This document shows positions 1 through 6,743 of a stretch of 14,227 nucleotides of DNA, one piece after another. Both the position numbers and the translations under genes were made by a program. This stretch comes from an uncultured Peptococcaceae bacterium (lineage in GTDB: Bacteria > Bacillota > Peptococcia > Peptococcales > Peptococcaceae), in assembly GCA_900556545.1 (NCBI GenBank), contig USPE01000025.1:1-14227 (forward strand), written 5' to 3'. The notes under the pieces are model-generated. The model had not been told where the DNA came from, searched no databases, and saw only the letters and a program-made list of their open reading frames with translations. The number at the start of each line of letters is the position of its first letter. The first letter of the stretch is position 1.

Positions 1-1422
1 GGCGGTGTAAAAAATATCGAATTAAGCGAAGCTGACGGCGAACTGGGTCTGGACGATACCCCAATCGACGCTGTAAACTCTCCAATTACAGAAGCACATG
101 GCTGGGCTGCTGAACTGCCTGCTGGCGCTTTGGAATTCACCACTGTTGTTGGCAACGGTTATGTAAGAAGACCTTCCTTAATCCTGAAAAATGAAAATGG
201 CGAATATGACACCATCGCTATCTATGCCAATAAAAAAGCAGATGCACCTCTGGTTACCATTTCTAAAGACGAACCAATGAAGGACTTCCAGGAAGAAGAA
301 CCTGCAGAAGATAAAAAAGTATTGTGTATCCGCACCATTCACATGGAAGAAATCGCTGCTGACGGTTCCCATGTAAAATTCAAACTGGGTACTGCTTCTG
401 ACAGCACCAACAATACCTTATGGCATCCGGCAGCATTCAATGATGAAATCATCAGCAATGTTGGCTTACTGCCATCAGTACCAGCCAGCGGCTCCGGTAC
501 TCCTGAAACAGCTAAAAACTGGATGATTGCCGGTTGGGAACGCTGCTGCGATTATCAGGCTAAAGCACTGAACTACTGCGCTACAGAAGGCGGCTTTGAT
601 GTAATCTACAGCCACATTCATAACGTAGACCAGATGGGTCATAAATTCTGGCACCATGCAAAACCACGTGCTAACACACCGGAAGCTATTGAACGGGCTG
701 AAGGCTACCAGGATGCTATTCTGGAAGTGTATCGCCAGACTGACCGTTACCTGGGACAGTTTCTGCACCTGTTGGACAAAGACTGGTCTGTATTTATCAT
801 GAGTGACCATGGCTTGATGGTTATGGAAGAAGAACATCCACCACTGATTGGGGACGCTTTCGGCTGCAACGTACGTGTACTGGAAGAACTGGGCTTCACT
901 GCTCTGAAACATGATGAAAATGGCAACGCTCTGAAAGAAATTGACTGGGAAAATACAAAAGCAGTAGCTACCCGCGGCGGTCACATCTACATCAACCTGA
1001 AAGGCCGTAACCCACATGGTATTGTAGATCCAGCTGACAAATACGCTGTAGAAGAAGAAATCATCAAAGCATTGTATCACTATGAATATATGGGCAAACG
1101 GGCTATCAGCTTAGCTCTGCGCAACAAAGATGCCAAAGTTCTGGGTATGTATGGTCCGGAATGCGGTGACGTGGTTTACTTCCTGGCAGAAGGCTTCAAC
1201 CGTCTGCATGGCGATTCTCTGGCTACCACCAACGGTTACTGGGGTACCACCGTATCTCCAATCGTCATCTTCTCCGGTAAAGGCTTTAAACAGGGCGTTA
1301 CCATTGACCGTATCATTCAGCAGGTTGACTTTGCTGCTACAATCGCTGCCGTTGGCGGTGTAAGAATGCCTCGTGACTGCGAAGGCGCACCGGTTTACCC
1401 GGCATTTGCAGAAGAATTTTAA
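1..1422 (+). CDS. Alkaline-phosphatase-superfamily phosphodiesterase (PDE1), 5' truncated
   Basis: The reading frame is open from base 1, so the N-terminal part lies outside the window; 473 residues remain. It is a paralogue of the complete protein at 9137-11113 and aligns with it from about residue 220 of that protein to the end. By comparison it has lost the metal-binding Asp and the nucleophile region. Visible metal-ligand motifs are an Asp and His spaced D-x3-H in NVDQMGH (codons 628 and 640), the Asp-His pair of SDHG (805-810), and a third His in RLHGDS (1207). This set fits the type I phosphodiesterase/nucleotide pyrophosphatase branch (PF01663-like) of the superfamily. The family hydrolyses phosphate, phosphonate or sulfate mono- and diesters with two metal ions; the substrate here is unknown. 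A strong terminator follows the stop codon, so the downstream carrier probably has its own promoter. Confidence 0.85.
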   Translation, partial: GGVKNIELSEADGELGLDDTPIDAVNSPITEAHGWAAELPAGALEFTTVVGNGYVRRPSLILKNENGEYDTIAIYANKKADAPLVTISKDEPMKDFQEEEPAEDKKVLCIRTIHMEEIAADGSHVKFKLGTASDSTNNTLWHPAAFNDEIISNVGLLPSVPASGSGTPETAKNWMIAGWERCCDYQAKALNYCATEGGFDVIYSHIHNVDQMGHKFWHHAKPRANTPEAIERAEGYQDAILEVYRQTDRYLGQFLHLLDKDWSVFIMSDHGLMVMEEEHPPLIGDAFGCNVRVLEELGFTALKHDENGNALKEIDWENTKAVATRGGHIYINLKGRNPHGIVDPADKYAVEEEIIKALYHYEYMGKRAISLALRNKDAKVLGMYGPECGDVVYFLAEGFNRLHGDSLATTNGYWGTTVSPIVIFSGKGFKQGVTIDRIIQQVDFAATIAAVGGVRMPRDCEGAPVYPAFAEEF

Positions 1423-1468
1423 GTATCTGCTCATACGTAACCACTTTTCCTGAATTAAAATAATGCCG

Positions 1469-1513
1469 CAGAGCAATTATATGGATTTTTAATATAATTG
1501 CTCTGTTTTTTTT
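1469..1513 (+). terminator. Rho-independent terminator after PDE1
   Basis: A perfect 14-bp stem (1469-1482 with 1492-1505, arm CAGAGCAATTATAT) closes a 9-nt loop. Eight T residues follow directly at 1506-1513. It starts 46 nt after the phosphodiesterase stop codon. Confidence 0.93.
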
Positions 1514-1623
1514 GCCTGTCATTCCGGTACGGCATTACCAAAACACAGATTCCAATACATACAAGACATATTAAATACCTGATAAAAAACTCAAAAAATT
1601 TATTAAGAAAGGATTCTCATTAT

Positions 1624-3075
1624 ATGGATAGCAAACTTTTTTTCAAAAAATATAATCTACTATTTCACGCAGCTATTATGGTTGCTCTTATGCTGGTGAT
1701 TGGGAATCTACCCGCACCTGCACCAATTACATCGCTGGGTATGCGTTTATTGGGAATTTTTGCAGGCGTCCTCTATGGCTGGACAACCTGCGGTTTGCTC
1801 TGGACCAGTCTGCTGGGTATGTGCGCATTAAATTTTTCCGGTCTTTATACCAAATTATCTGAATTCTGGACCATCAGCTTCGGCAGTGAAACCATTGTGT
1901 TTATCATGTTTTTATTTGTCTTTACCGCTGTCTTAGAAGAAGTGGGCTTAATCAAATTCTTAGCCAATTTGTTAATCAGCTTTAAATTTTTAAATAACAA
2001 GCCCTGGCTGTTTATCGGTTTTACTATGATCGCCTGCTGCATCTGCGCCAGCATTAACGCCTTTGCCACCATCATCATCTTTTGGGAGATTACCTATATT
2101 TTGGCCGATCGCTTTGGCTTTAAACCTTTTGATAAATGCATCACTTTAATTTTAATCGGCATTGTTGTATGCGCCACCTGGGGCGGCGTGATCATGCCTT
2201 ATCATCCTGCGCCGCTGGTGCTCATCGGCACCTATCAGACATTAACCGGTGAAGTCATCGACTTTTTCCAATACGTTTGCTTCACATTCCCGCTGGCTAT
2301 GCTGGTTTGTATCTTTTATACTCTGGTCTGCCGTTTTATTTTCCGTCCGGACTTAAAGGAATTAAAAAATATCAACGTCAGCTTTGTAGATCAGGAAGCT
2401 TTACAGCTGGATTTTAAACAGAAACTGGTATTGGGTTTCCTGCTTGTCTTTATCTTTATGATTTTAGGCCCCAGCATTTTGCCAAAGGAATGGCTGCTGA
2501 CCCAATGGATCAAAGGACTGGGCTTCTCCGGCTCCACCATTTTGCTGATAATTGCATTATGCCTGATTAAAATTGACGGCGATCCTGTTTTAAATTTCAA
2601 AAAGGCGGCCAATGCCGGCATGAACTGGGAAGTGTTATTTACACTGTCCTTTATCATCCCCTTCGCAGGAATTTTAACTTCCGACCCAACCGGTATCAAA
2701 GACTTTATCCTGATTTCGGTACAGCCTGTTCTGGAAGGATTATCTCCTATCGCTTTTATGGTAGTTGCTCTGTTGATTGCTGCCATTTTAACCAACTTTG
2801 CCAACAACATTGTTATCGAAGCAATTTTTGTAACATTGATGGTCAGCTTTATTCCGCAGTTGGGCTTACCTTTGCTGCCATGCGTAATGGCCTTGCTGGT
2901 GGCTGCCAATCTGTCTATTGCCACACCGGTGGCCTCTCCGGTAGCGACTATGATGTTTTCCAACATCAAATGGATGAAAACCAAGGATATCTACCGCTAT
3001 TCGGTTATCAGCCTGGTTTTCTTGATTGTGATCATACTGCCGATCGGTTGGCTGTGGGCCAATATTATTTTCTGA
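1624..3075 (+). CDS. SLC13/DASS-like anion permease, first paralogue
   Basis: A very hydrophobic 483-residue protein with about 11-12 membrane segments, the usual size for divalent-anion:sodium symporter (SLC13/DASS) carriers, which import dicarboxylates, sulfate and similar anions. The start at 1624 has an AAGAAAGGA ribosome binding site 10 nt upstream; an upstream in-frame ATG at 1498 lies inside the preceding terminator and was refused. Two related halves are visible: a turn at residues 141-150 (CASINAFATI) and one at 390-398 (TNFANNIVI) sit where the family normally has Ser-Asn-Thr sodium-site motifs. A C-terminal ATPVASPVATMMF stretch (433-445) recalls the family's ATPPN region. The canonical SNT triplets are absent, so ion coupling and substrate may differ. 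The protein is clearly related to the carrier at 4526-5995. Neighbours suggest import of the substrate of the adjacent phosphodiesterase, which is inference. Confidence 0.8.
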   Translation: MDSKLFFKKYNLLFHAAIMVALMLVIGNLPAPAPITSLGMRLLGIFAGVLYGWTTCGLLWTSLLGMCALNFSGLYTKLSEFWTISFGSETIVFIMFLFVFTAVLEEVGLIKFLANLLISFKFLNNKPWLFIGFTMIACCICASINAFATIIIFWEITYILADRFGFKPFDKCITLILIGIVVCATWGGVIMPYHPAPLVLIGTYQTLTGEVIDFFQYVCFTFPLAMLVCIFYTLVCRFIFRPDLKELKNINVSFVDQEALQLDFKQKLVLGFLLVFIFMILGPSILPKEWLLTQWIKGLGFSGSTILLIIALCLIKIDGDPVLNFKKAANAGMNWEVLFTLSFIIPFAGILTSDPTGIKDFILISVQPVLEGLSPIAFMVVALLIAAILTNFANNIVIEAIFVTLMVSFIPQLGLPLLPCVMALLVAANLSIATPVASPVATMMFSNIKWMKTKDIYRYSVISLVFLIVIILPIGWLWANIIF

Positions 3076-3102
3076 TGAACTGATTGATTAAATGAACAAC
3101 AA

Positions 3103-3144
3103 AAAACAGCAGCGTGCAAATCTATTTTTGCATACTGCTGTTTT
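3103..3144 (+). terminator. Terminator after first permease
   Basis: A long hairpin begins 27 nt after the stop codon. AAAACAGCAG (3103-3112) pairs with CTGCTGTTTT (3135-3144). The helix continues past one C·A mismatch and one G·U pair into TGCAAA/TTTGCA around a 6-nt loop. The 3' arm ends in TTTT and continues TCTATTT. A-rich and T-rich flanks mean it could also act on the opposite strand. Confidence 0.75.
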
Positions 3145-3160
3145 CTATTTACAGTTCATC

Positions 3161-3300
3161 GGGCAATATCTGTTGCAGCGTCCACACGCTGCTCTGGACA
3201 TTTCTTAGCCTGTCCATCTTAGTCAGACTGCGTCTGCCACGATTAGGACAGTCAGCAGAAATCTCCATCCAGAGGTGGACTTTCTGCAAAGAGATTGCCC
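3161..3300. other. Multi-branched structured non-coding region between convergent genes
   Basis: This gene-free stretch has more pairing than expected. An outer helix (3161-3171 with 3290-3300; 10 of 11 pairs, arm GGGCAATATCT) encloses several hairpins. One is GCAGCGT/ACGCTGC with a 4-nt loop (3175-3192). Another is CAGAC/GTCTG with a 3-nt loop (3224-3236), itself enclosed by CTGTCC/GGACAG (3210-3215 with 3246-3251). A third is GCAGAAA/TTTCTGC (3255-3261 with 3281-3287) containing an inner TCCA/TGGA helix. Either strand could fold this way. It lies downstream of both convergent genes, the first permease and the first LysR gene. It could be a small RNA, a 3'-UTR element, or a relic of a palindromic mobile element. 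I do not recognise a known family. Confidence 0.4.
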
Positions 3301-3347
3301 TCTTAGCGATTCTGACAAATACTATTATCAATTTATGCTTTTTATAC

Positions 3348-4274
3348 TTATGCTTTTTCCCGTCCATAACTGCATTGGGACAGCAATTTTAATAAATTTT
3401 TCATCACAATATCTTCTGCTGCATCTTTGTGGTAGAGAATATAAGCCTGCGCCCGACATTCTTCCTGAAAGGGAATGGCGCGTAAATTATTTTGCTGCGC
3501 CTGCTGGGATGTGCAGGCCGTCCAAAGATGATTCTGCCACAGCAAATCCAGAAAAATGGTCACATTATCTACTACATGCTGAATACTCGGTTTTCCATGT
3601 TTGCACAACAGTTCATAAATGAAATTTTCTTCTAATTCTACCTGAGAAAACAGCACCAGTTTTTTCTTCAACAACTCCTGCATAGGAATCACCGCAAGCT
3701 GCTGCGCTTGCGGATTATCCTCTGTGGTAGCAGCAAATATAGGCATTCGCACAAACGGCTGCAAAACTAAATTTTCGGGCAGCTCAATCTCCAGTTGCTC
3801 CATTGTATTGGCTGTTATTAAAAGACTCACAGCTTTTATATCCTGTTCCTGCGCCTTAATCATATCAGCTTTACTGCGCGTCAAGAAATTGACACTAACA
3901 TAGGGAAACCGCTCCCGAAACTGATTCATCACCGATACCAGCGTATGCGAGCCAATGATACCACTGCAGTAAATATCTACACTGTCCACAATCTGGCTGT
4001 AATACTGCTTGCTGGGATACAGATAAGGACTTTCCATGCGGTCTGCAATCTCCAGCAGGGCGCGGGCTTCTTTTAAGAAAAAGGCGCCATCCTCCGTTAC
4101 ATGAACACCCTTAGGCGAGCGTTCAAAAATGGTGATATCATAGTAATGCTCAATGTTGCGAATCATACTGCTCAGGTTTTGCTGTTTCATGTGCAGCAGC
4201 TCCGCCGCCTGCCGAATAGAACCGCAATCCTCCACAACCAGTAAGTATTTATAATAATCTGTGTTCAAAATCAC
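3348..4274 (-). CDS. LysR-family transcriptional regulator (first)
   Basis: A 308-residue protein with the LysR layout: an N-terminal winged helix-turn-helix (about residues 5-65, including GSIRQAAELLHMKQQNLSSM and FERSPKGVHVTEDG) followed by a two-lobed effector-binding domain (about 95-300). The start is GTG at 4274, backed by a GGAAGGGAA ribosome binding site ending about 5 nt upstream. LysR regulators usually control a divergent neighbour and themselves. Here the divergent gene is the second SLC13-like permease (4526), so an organic anion or its hydrolysis product is a plausible inducer. A promoter and an operator-like dyad lie in the shared intergenic region. Its 3' end faces the first permease across the structured region 3161-3300. 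The effector cannot be predicted. Confidence 0.9.
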   Translation of the reverse strand: MILNTDYYKYLLVVEDCGSIRQAAELLHMKQQNLSSMIRNIEHYYDITIFERSPKGVHVTEDGAFFLKEARALLEIADRMESPYLYPSKQYYSQIVDSVDIYCSGIIGSHTLVSVMNQFRERFPYVSVNFLTRSKADMIKAQEQDIKAVSLLITANTMEQLEIELPENLVLQPFVRMPIFAATTEDNPQAQQLAVIPMQELLKKKLVLFSQVELEENFIYELLCKHGKPSIQHVVDNVTIFLDLLWQNHLWTACTSQQAQQNNLRAIPFQEECRAQAYILYHKDAAEDIVMKNLLKLLSQCSYGREKA

Positions 4275-4302
4275 CAGTTCCCTTCCTACTATTTCTCATT
4301 CT

Positions 4303-4331
4303 ATTATAAAGAACTTTCCTGTATAAAACAA
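4303..4331 (-). promoter_or_regulatory. Predicted promoter of the first LysR gene
   Basis: On the minus strand, TTGTTT (4331-4326) is followed after 17 nt by a perfect TATAAT (4308-4303). This would place the transcription start some 20-25 nt before the GTG start codon. The -35 box matches the consensus only partly. Confidence 0.45.
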
Positions 4332-4335
4332 TATG

Positions 4336-4351
4336 CTACATGAAATTGTAG
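4336..4351. promoter_or_regulatory. Operator-like dyad, candidate LysR binding site
   Basis: CTACA-N6-TGTAG is a perfect 5-bp inverted repeat. It sits just upstream of the predicted -35 box of the divergent LysR gene, where LysR proteins normally place their recognition half-sites. Its length is close to, but not exactly, the classical T-N11-A pattern. Confidence 0.4.
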
Positions 4352-4429
4352 ATAGCGAATGGAAAAGTTGACAAAGTTTTCAGGACTACTCAAAAGAAAA
4401 ACTAATATATAAAATAATCATATCAAGTT

Positions 4430-4458
4430 GGCGGTTGTCAAGGTACCTGGCAATCACC
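4430..4458 (+). promoter_or_regulatory. Stem-loop in the leader of the second permease
   Basis: GGCGGTTGTCA (4430-4440) can pair with TGGCAATCACC (4448-4458) over 11 positions, with two G·U pairs and one C·A mismatch, around a 7-nt loop. It ends 67 nt before the permease start codon. No T-tract follows, so it is not a standard terminator. An AGGTACCT palindrome in and beside the loop means it could instead be a DNA operator. The rest of 4352-4525 is A+T-rich and holds a TTGACA (4368-4373), but I see no well-spaced -10 box for it. Confidence 0.35.
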
Positions 4459-4525
4459 ACACAATTTCCGGTTTTGGATTTATTTCATGTTATCAAATCA
4501 AATTACAAGAAAGGGGCATATTTTT

Positions 4526-5995
4526 ATGTCATCACAAGCGACCAATAACAACGCTCGTACCAAATTTTATATTCATTGCGCTATCATGTTTGCACTGATG
4601 TTCATTGTCAGCAAACTTCCACCCTTTGGTGATATCACGCCATTAGGGATGCAGGTTCTCGGTATCTTTGCCGGAGTCATCTACGCCTGGTGTTTTTTAG
4701 GATTCCTCTGGCCCAGCTTATTGGCTATGATTTTACTGGGCTGTACTGAATACTGTACAGTAAAAGAATCGTTCTCCGCAGGTATGGGGAATGACACCAT
4801 TATCACATTGTTCTGCTTATTTACCTTTGCAGCTTATATGGAAGAAAGCGGCTTGAGCCGTTATATCGCCAACTGGTTTATCAGCCGTAAAGCCGGGGAA
4901 GGCCGTCCATGGATGTTTACCTTCTTAATCTTGCTGGCAACCTATGTGCTGTCTTCCTTTGTAAGCCTGTATGCTACCATCGTTGTAATGTGGGGGATCT
5001 TTTATAATGTATGTGAAACCATCGGCATTGAAAAGAAAAGCAGCTACTCAACTTTAATGATTTGCGGCATCGCTATGGTTTCCTCTATCACAAGTTTGTT
5101 GTTCCCATTTAAAGTATTCAGCCAGGTTGTTTACGGTTTGGTAGTCAAAGCCACCGGTATGGCCTTAACAATCGAGTTTATTCCATGGTTTGTATATAAC
5201 TTTGTATTGAGCGCCAGCATGACTATCTTATTCTTACTGGTAGCGCGGTTTATTGTCCGTCCTGATGTTAGCTTAGTAAAAGAAGCCGGTAAAAAATATG
5301 CGCATCTGCGCAATCAAAAAATGAACGGTGAAGAAAAGATTGCCTTTGTAGTTCTGGTTCTTTTCATCATCTCCCAGTTGATTCCAAGCTTTATGCCTAA
5401 AACAATCCCATTTGTTGCGTTGTTAAACAACTTAGGCGTGTTGGGCTGTACCGCTATTGCGCTGGTGGCAATTGCAGTGATGCGCCACAAAGACGGCAAT
5501 CCGGTGGGACATTTGGGCAACTTAATCCGCAAAGGTGTAAACTGGGATATCGTAATTATGATGGCCGCTACCATGCCGCTCAGCGCTGCACTGGAATCAG
5601 AAAAAACAGGCATCTTGACCACCATCGTTTCCTGGATGACCGTAACCTTCAGCGATGTAAGCCCAACTGTGTTCCTGTTTATCGTCGTAATCCTGTTCCT
5701 GGTAGCAACACAGTTGTTCCACAATGTAGTATTGATGATGATCTTTATTCCAATGCTGGCAAAATTGGGCTTGGCTTACGATATTCATCCGTTTATCATT
5801 GGTAATCTGGTATACTTCTGTTCTCAGTCCGCATTCCTGCTGCCGGCATCTTCCGGCCCTGCTGCCATGGTTTACGGAAACGAATGGGTGGCTTCAAACA
5901 AAGCATACTTCTATAATACTTTAATTATTCTGTTAATTGCAGCAATCCTGATGATTGTGGGTGTTCCACTGGCGCAGATGCTGTTCCATTTCTAA
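4526..5995 (+). CDS. SLC13/DASS-like anion permease, second paralogue
   Basis: A 489-residue integral membrane protein with about 12 predicted helices, related along its length to the first permease (shared LGM-x2-LGIFAGV near residues 40-52, the E-E/S-G-L turn near 107-110, and RPD near 245-247). The start at 4526 is chosen because AAGAAAGGGG lies 9 nt before it; an in-frame ATG at 4487 has no ribosome binding site. The C-terminal LLPASSGPAAMVYGN (438-452) closely recalls the SLC13 ATPPNAIVYG region. The SNT sodium-site positions are replaced by SSFVSLYAT (143-151) and QLFHNVV (396-402). It is transcribed divergently from the first LysR gene, which probably regulates it. SLC13 proteins import di- or tricarboxylates or oxyanions; the substrate is unknown. 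Confidence 0.82.
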   Translation: MSSQATNNNARTKFYIHCAIMFALMFIVSKLPPFGDITPLGMQVLGIFAGVIYAWCFLGFLWPSLLAMILLGCTEYCTVKESFSAGMGNDTIITLFCLFTFAAYMEESGLSRYIANWFISRKAGEGRPWMFTFLILLATYVLSSFVSLYATIVVMWGIFYNVCETIGIEKKSSYSTLMICGIAMVSSITSLLFPFKVFSQVVYGLVVKATGMALTIEFIPWFVYNFVLSASMTILFLLVARFIVRPDVSLVKEAGKKYAHLRNQKMNGEEKIAFVVLVLFIISQLIPSFMPKTIPFVALLNNLGVLGCTAIALVAIAVMRHKDGNPVGHLGNLIRKGVNWDIVIMMAATMPLSAALESEKTGILTTIVSWMTVTFSDVSPTVFLFIVVILFLVATQLFHNVVLMMIFIPMLAKLGLAYDIHPFIIGNLVYFCSQSAFLLPASSGPAAMVYGNEWVASNKAYFYNTLIILLIAAILMIVGVPLAQMLFHF

Positions 5996-6011
5996 TCACA
6001 CACATACTGCC

Positions 6012-6044
6012 AAAAAGCCTGTTCCAACACGAACAGGCTTTTTT
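6012..6044 (+). terminator. Terminator after second permease
   Basis: A perfect 13-bp stem, AAAAAGCCTGTTC (6012-6024) with 6031-6043, closes a 6-nt loop and ends in a run of T residues. It starts 17 nt after the stop codon and is A/T-symmetric, so it could work in both directions. Confidence 0.93.
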
Positions 6045-6139
6045 ACTGGCAATACACTTATAAACCACAGTAAAAATCTGCAATGGACAATGCCAGCTGT
6101 ATCAAAAAGATAGCCTGTGACATATGGGGTGAACCATTT

Positions 6140-6290
6140 GTGACGAGTTGGTGACGATTTGGTGAAGTATTTTTGTGTCAACCAATAGGGTGGTGCAACA
6201 TATGAACCTTTTTCCGGAAACTTTTTTGAAAACAAACAAAAAATAAAAATTAAGATAAAAATCCGGAAAAAGTCGTCACCTCGTCACCAA
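6140..6290. repeat. Nested inverted repeats flanking an A+T-rich core
   Basis: GTGACGA occurs twice at 6140-6146 and 6151-6157, and its complement TCGTCAC twice at 6273-6279 and 6281-6287. The pair TTGGTGACGA / TCGTCACCAA matches over 10 bp. Inside these, CTTTTTCCGGA (6208-6218) and TCCGGAAAAAG (6262-6272) form a perfect 11-bp inverted repeat around a 43-bp tract that is almost pure A+T. The arrangement recalls iteron-like or replication-control sequence of plasmids and conjugative elements, but nothing adjacent encodes a replication protein. Confidence 0.55.
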
Positions 6291-6330
6291 ACAGTACAAC
6301 AAAAAAGAGTCAGTACGCTCCAGGGATGTA

Positions 6331-6464
6331 TTCATTCCTCGTCGCCGGAATTTCTATAGCAGAACCAAGCCGGCAGTCAAGGGCAACGCCGCTAACGCGG
6401 TGCTGGGCACCCTTGATTGACGGCTTTTTGTTCTGCTGAAATCCGTTTGCGCGACGGGGATGAA
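6331..6464. other. Long imperfect hairpin, candidate structured RNA or mobile-element site
   Basis: Successive helices pair the two halves of the whole segment. From outside to inside they are: TTCAT-CCTCGTCGC with GCGACGGGGATGAA (6331-6345 / 6451-6464, one bulge); CGGAATTTC with GAAATCCG (6346-6354 / 6438-6445, one bulge); GCAGAAC/GTTCTGC (6359-6365 / 6430-6436); AAGCCG/CGGCTT (6367-6372 / 6421-6426); TCAAGGG/CCCTTGA (6377-6383 / 6410-6416); and CGCCGC/GCGGTG with a TAAC loop (6387-6402). From memory, and unverified, short peptides translated from very similar DNA are often annotated in conjugative elements of gut Firmicutes. That would fit a conserved non-coding element rather than a gene. 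Confidence 0.5.
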
Positions 6465-6570
6465 ACCATTCCTTAGAGCCAAAAGATAGAAACAACATGT
6501 TTTAGCCATGTTTTTCATAACTTTATCCATGAGATAAGCCCCCATACCTTTGCCCACTCAACGCGCTCCT

Positions 6571-6690
6571 TCAAAAGTTTTCAACTTGTAAGTCTAAAAC
6601 TTCATAGTTTTAAAAAGTTTTTAATATACAAGTCCAAAACTTTATTATTTTGCAAAGTTTTCAACTTCCAAGTCCAAAACTATTGATTTC
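6571..6690. repeat. Three 40-bp direct repeats, each an operator-like dyad
   Basis: Three diverged copies start at 6571, 6611 and 6651 with an exact 40-bp period. Each contains a 28-bp dyad of form AAGTTTT-N2-ACTT-N2-AAGT-N2-AAAACTT. It is intact in copy 1 (6575-6602), nearly intact in copy 3 (6655-6682, last base changed), and has a degenerate inner ACTT in copy 2 (6615-6642). Copy 3 abuts the -35 region of the ATPase promoter, as expected for cooperative repressor sites. Confidence 0.75.
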
Positions 6691-6710
6691 ATTTTATTTA
6701 TGGGTATAAT
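6683..6710 (+). promoter_or_regulatory. Predicted promoter of the ATPase gene
   Basis: TTGATT (6683-6688) and a perfect TATAAT (6705-6710) are separated by 16 bp. A second TATAAT follows at 6714-6719. The -35 box touches the third 40-bp repeat. The ATPase start codon is 33 nt downstream of the first -10 box. Confidence 0.65.
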
Positions 6711-6743
6711 GGATATAATAGAAGCAAAAGAAGGAGGTATGCA

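Larger units (their letters stand above)
6045..6743. other. Gene-free, repeat-rich block before the ATPase gene
   Basis: About 700 bp with no convincing gene. In order it holds nested inverted repeats around an A+T-rich core (6140-6290), a long imperfect hairpin (6331-6464), a weak AACATG/CATGTT hairpin with a short T-run (6494-6516), three 40-bp direct repeats (6571-6690), and the ATPase promoter. Short minus-strand open frames exist here (6310-6498, 6354-6557), but they lie on the hairpin in two competing frames and lack good ribosome binding sites. The density of palindromes and the change from the metabolic genes on both sides suggest a remnant of a mobile element. This is inference, as no integrase, transposase or relaxase is present. 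Confidence 0.45.

Noticed and set aside
475..1080. 201-residue antisense frame within PDE1
   Set aside because: It is a shadow of the real gene, which keeps superfamily metal-ligand motifs in the plus frame. The antisense product is aromatic-rich and unlike any family.
1498..1623. Upstream start giving a 525-residue first permease
   Set aside because: That ATG lies within the terminator hairpin of PDE1. The start at 1624 has a ribosome binding site and a normal N-terminus.
2391..2984. 197-residue antisense frame within the first permease
   Set aside because: The plus-strand frame encodes a clear multi-pass membrane protein. The antisense frame is a codon-usage shadow.
3222..3238. Segment resembling a cobalamin-riboswitch B12 box (GTCAGAC...GTCTGCC)
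   Set aside because: The rest of the cobalamin core is missing on the required side, and no downstream gene on that strand would be controlled.
3149..3367. 72-residue minus-strand frame overlapping the end of the first LysR gene
   Set aside because: No ribosome binding site precedes its ATG, and it is read through the base-paired region. The structure is a better explanation of the sequence.
5996..6235. 79-residue minus-strand frame
   Set aside because: It runs through the permease terminator and the GTGACGA inverted repeats. No ribosome binding site or family resemblance was seen.
6310..6557. Two minus-strand small open frames (62 and 67 residues)
   Set aside because: They overlap in different frames on the long hairpin and lack good ribosome binding sites. 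Palindromic sequence readily gives such frames.
6571..6690. CRISPR array
   Set aside because: The repeats are only three, diverged and continuous over 40 bp with no unique spacers, and no cas gene is present.
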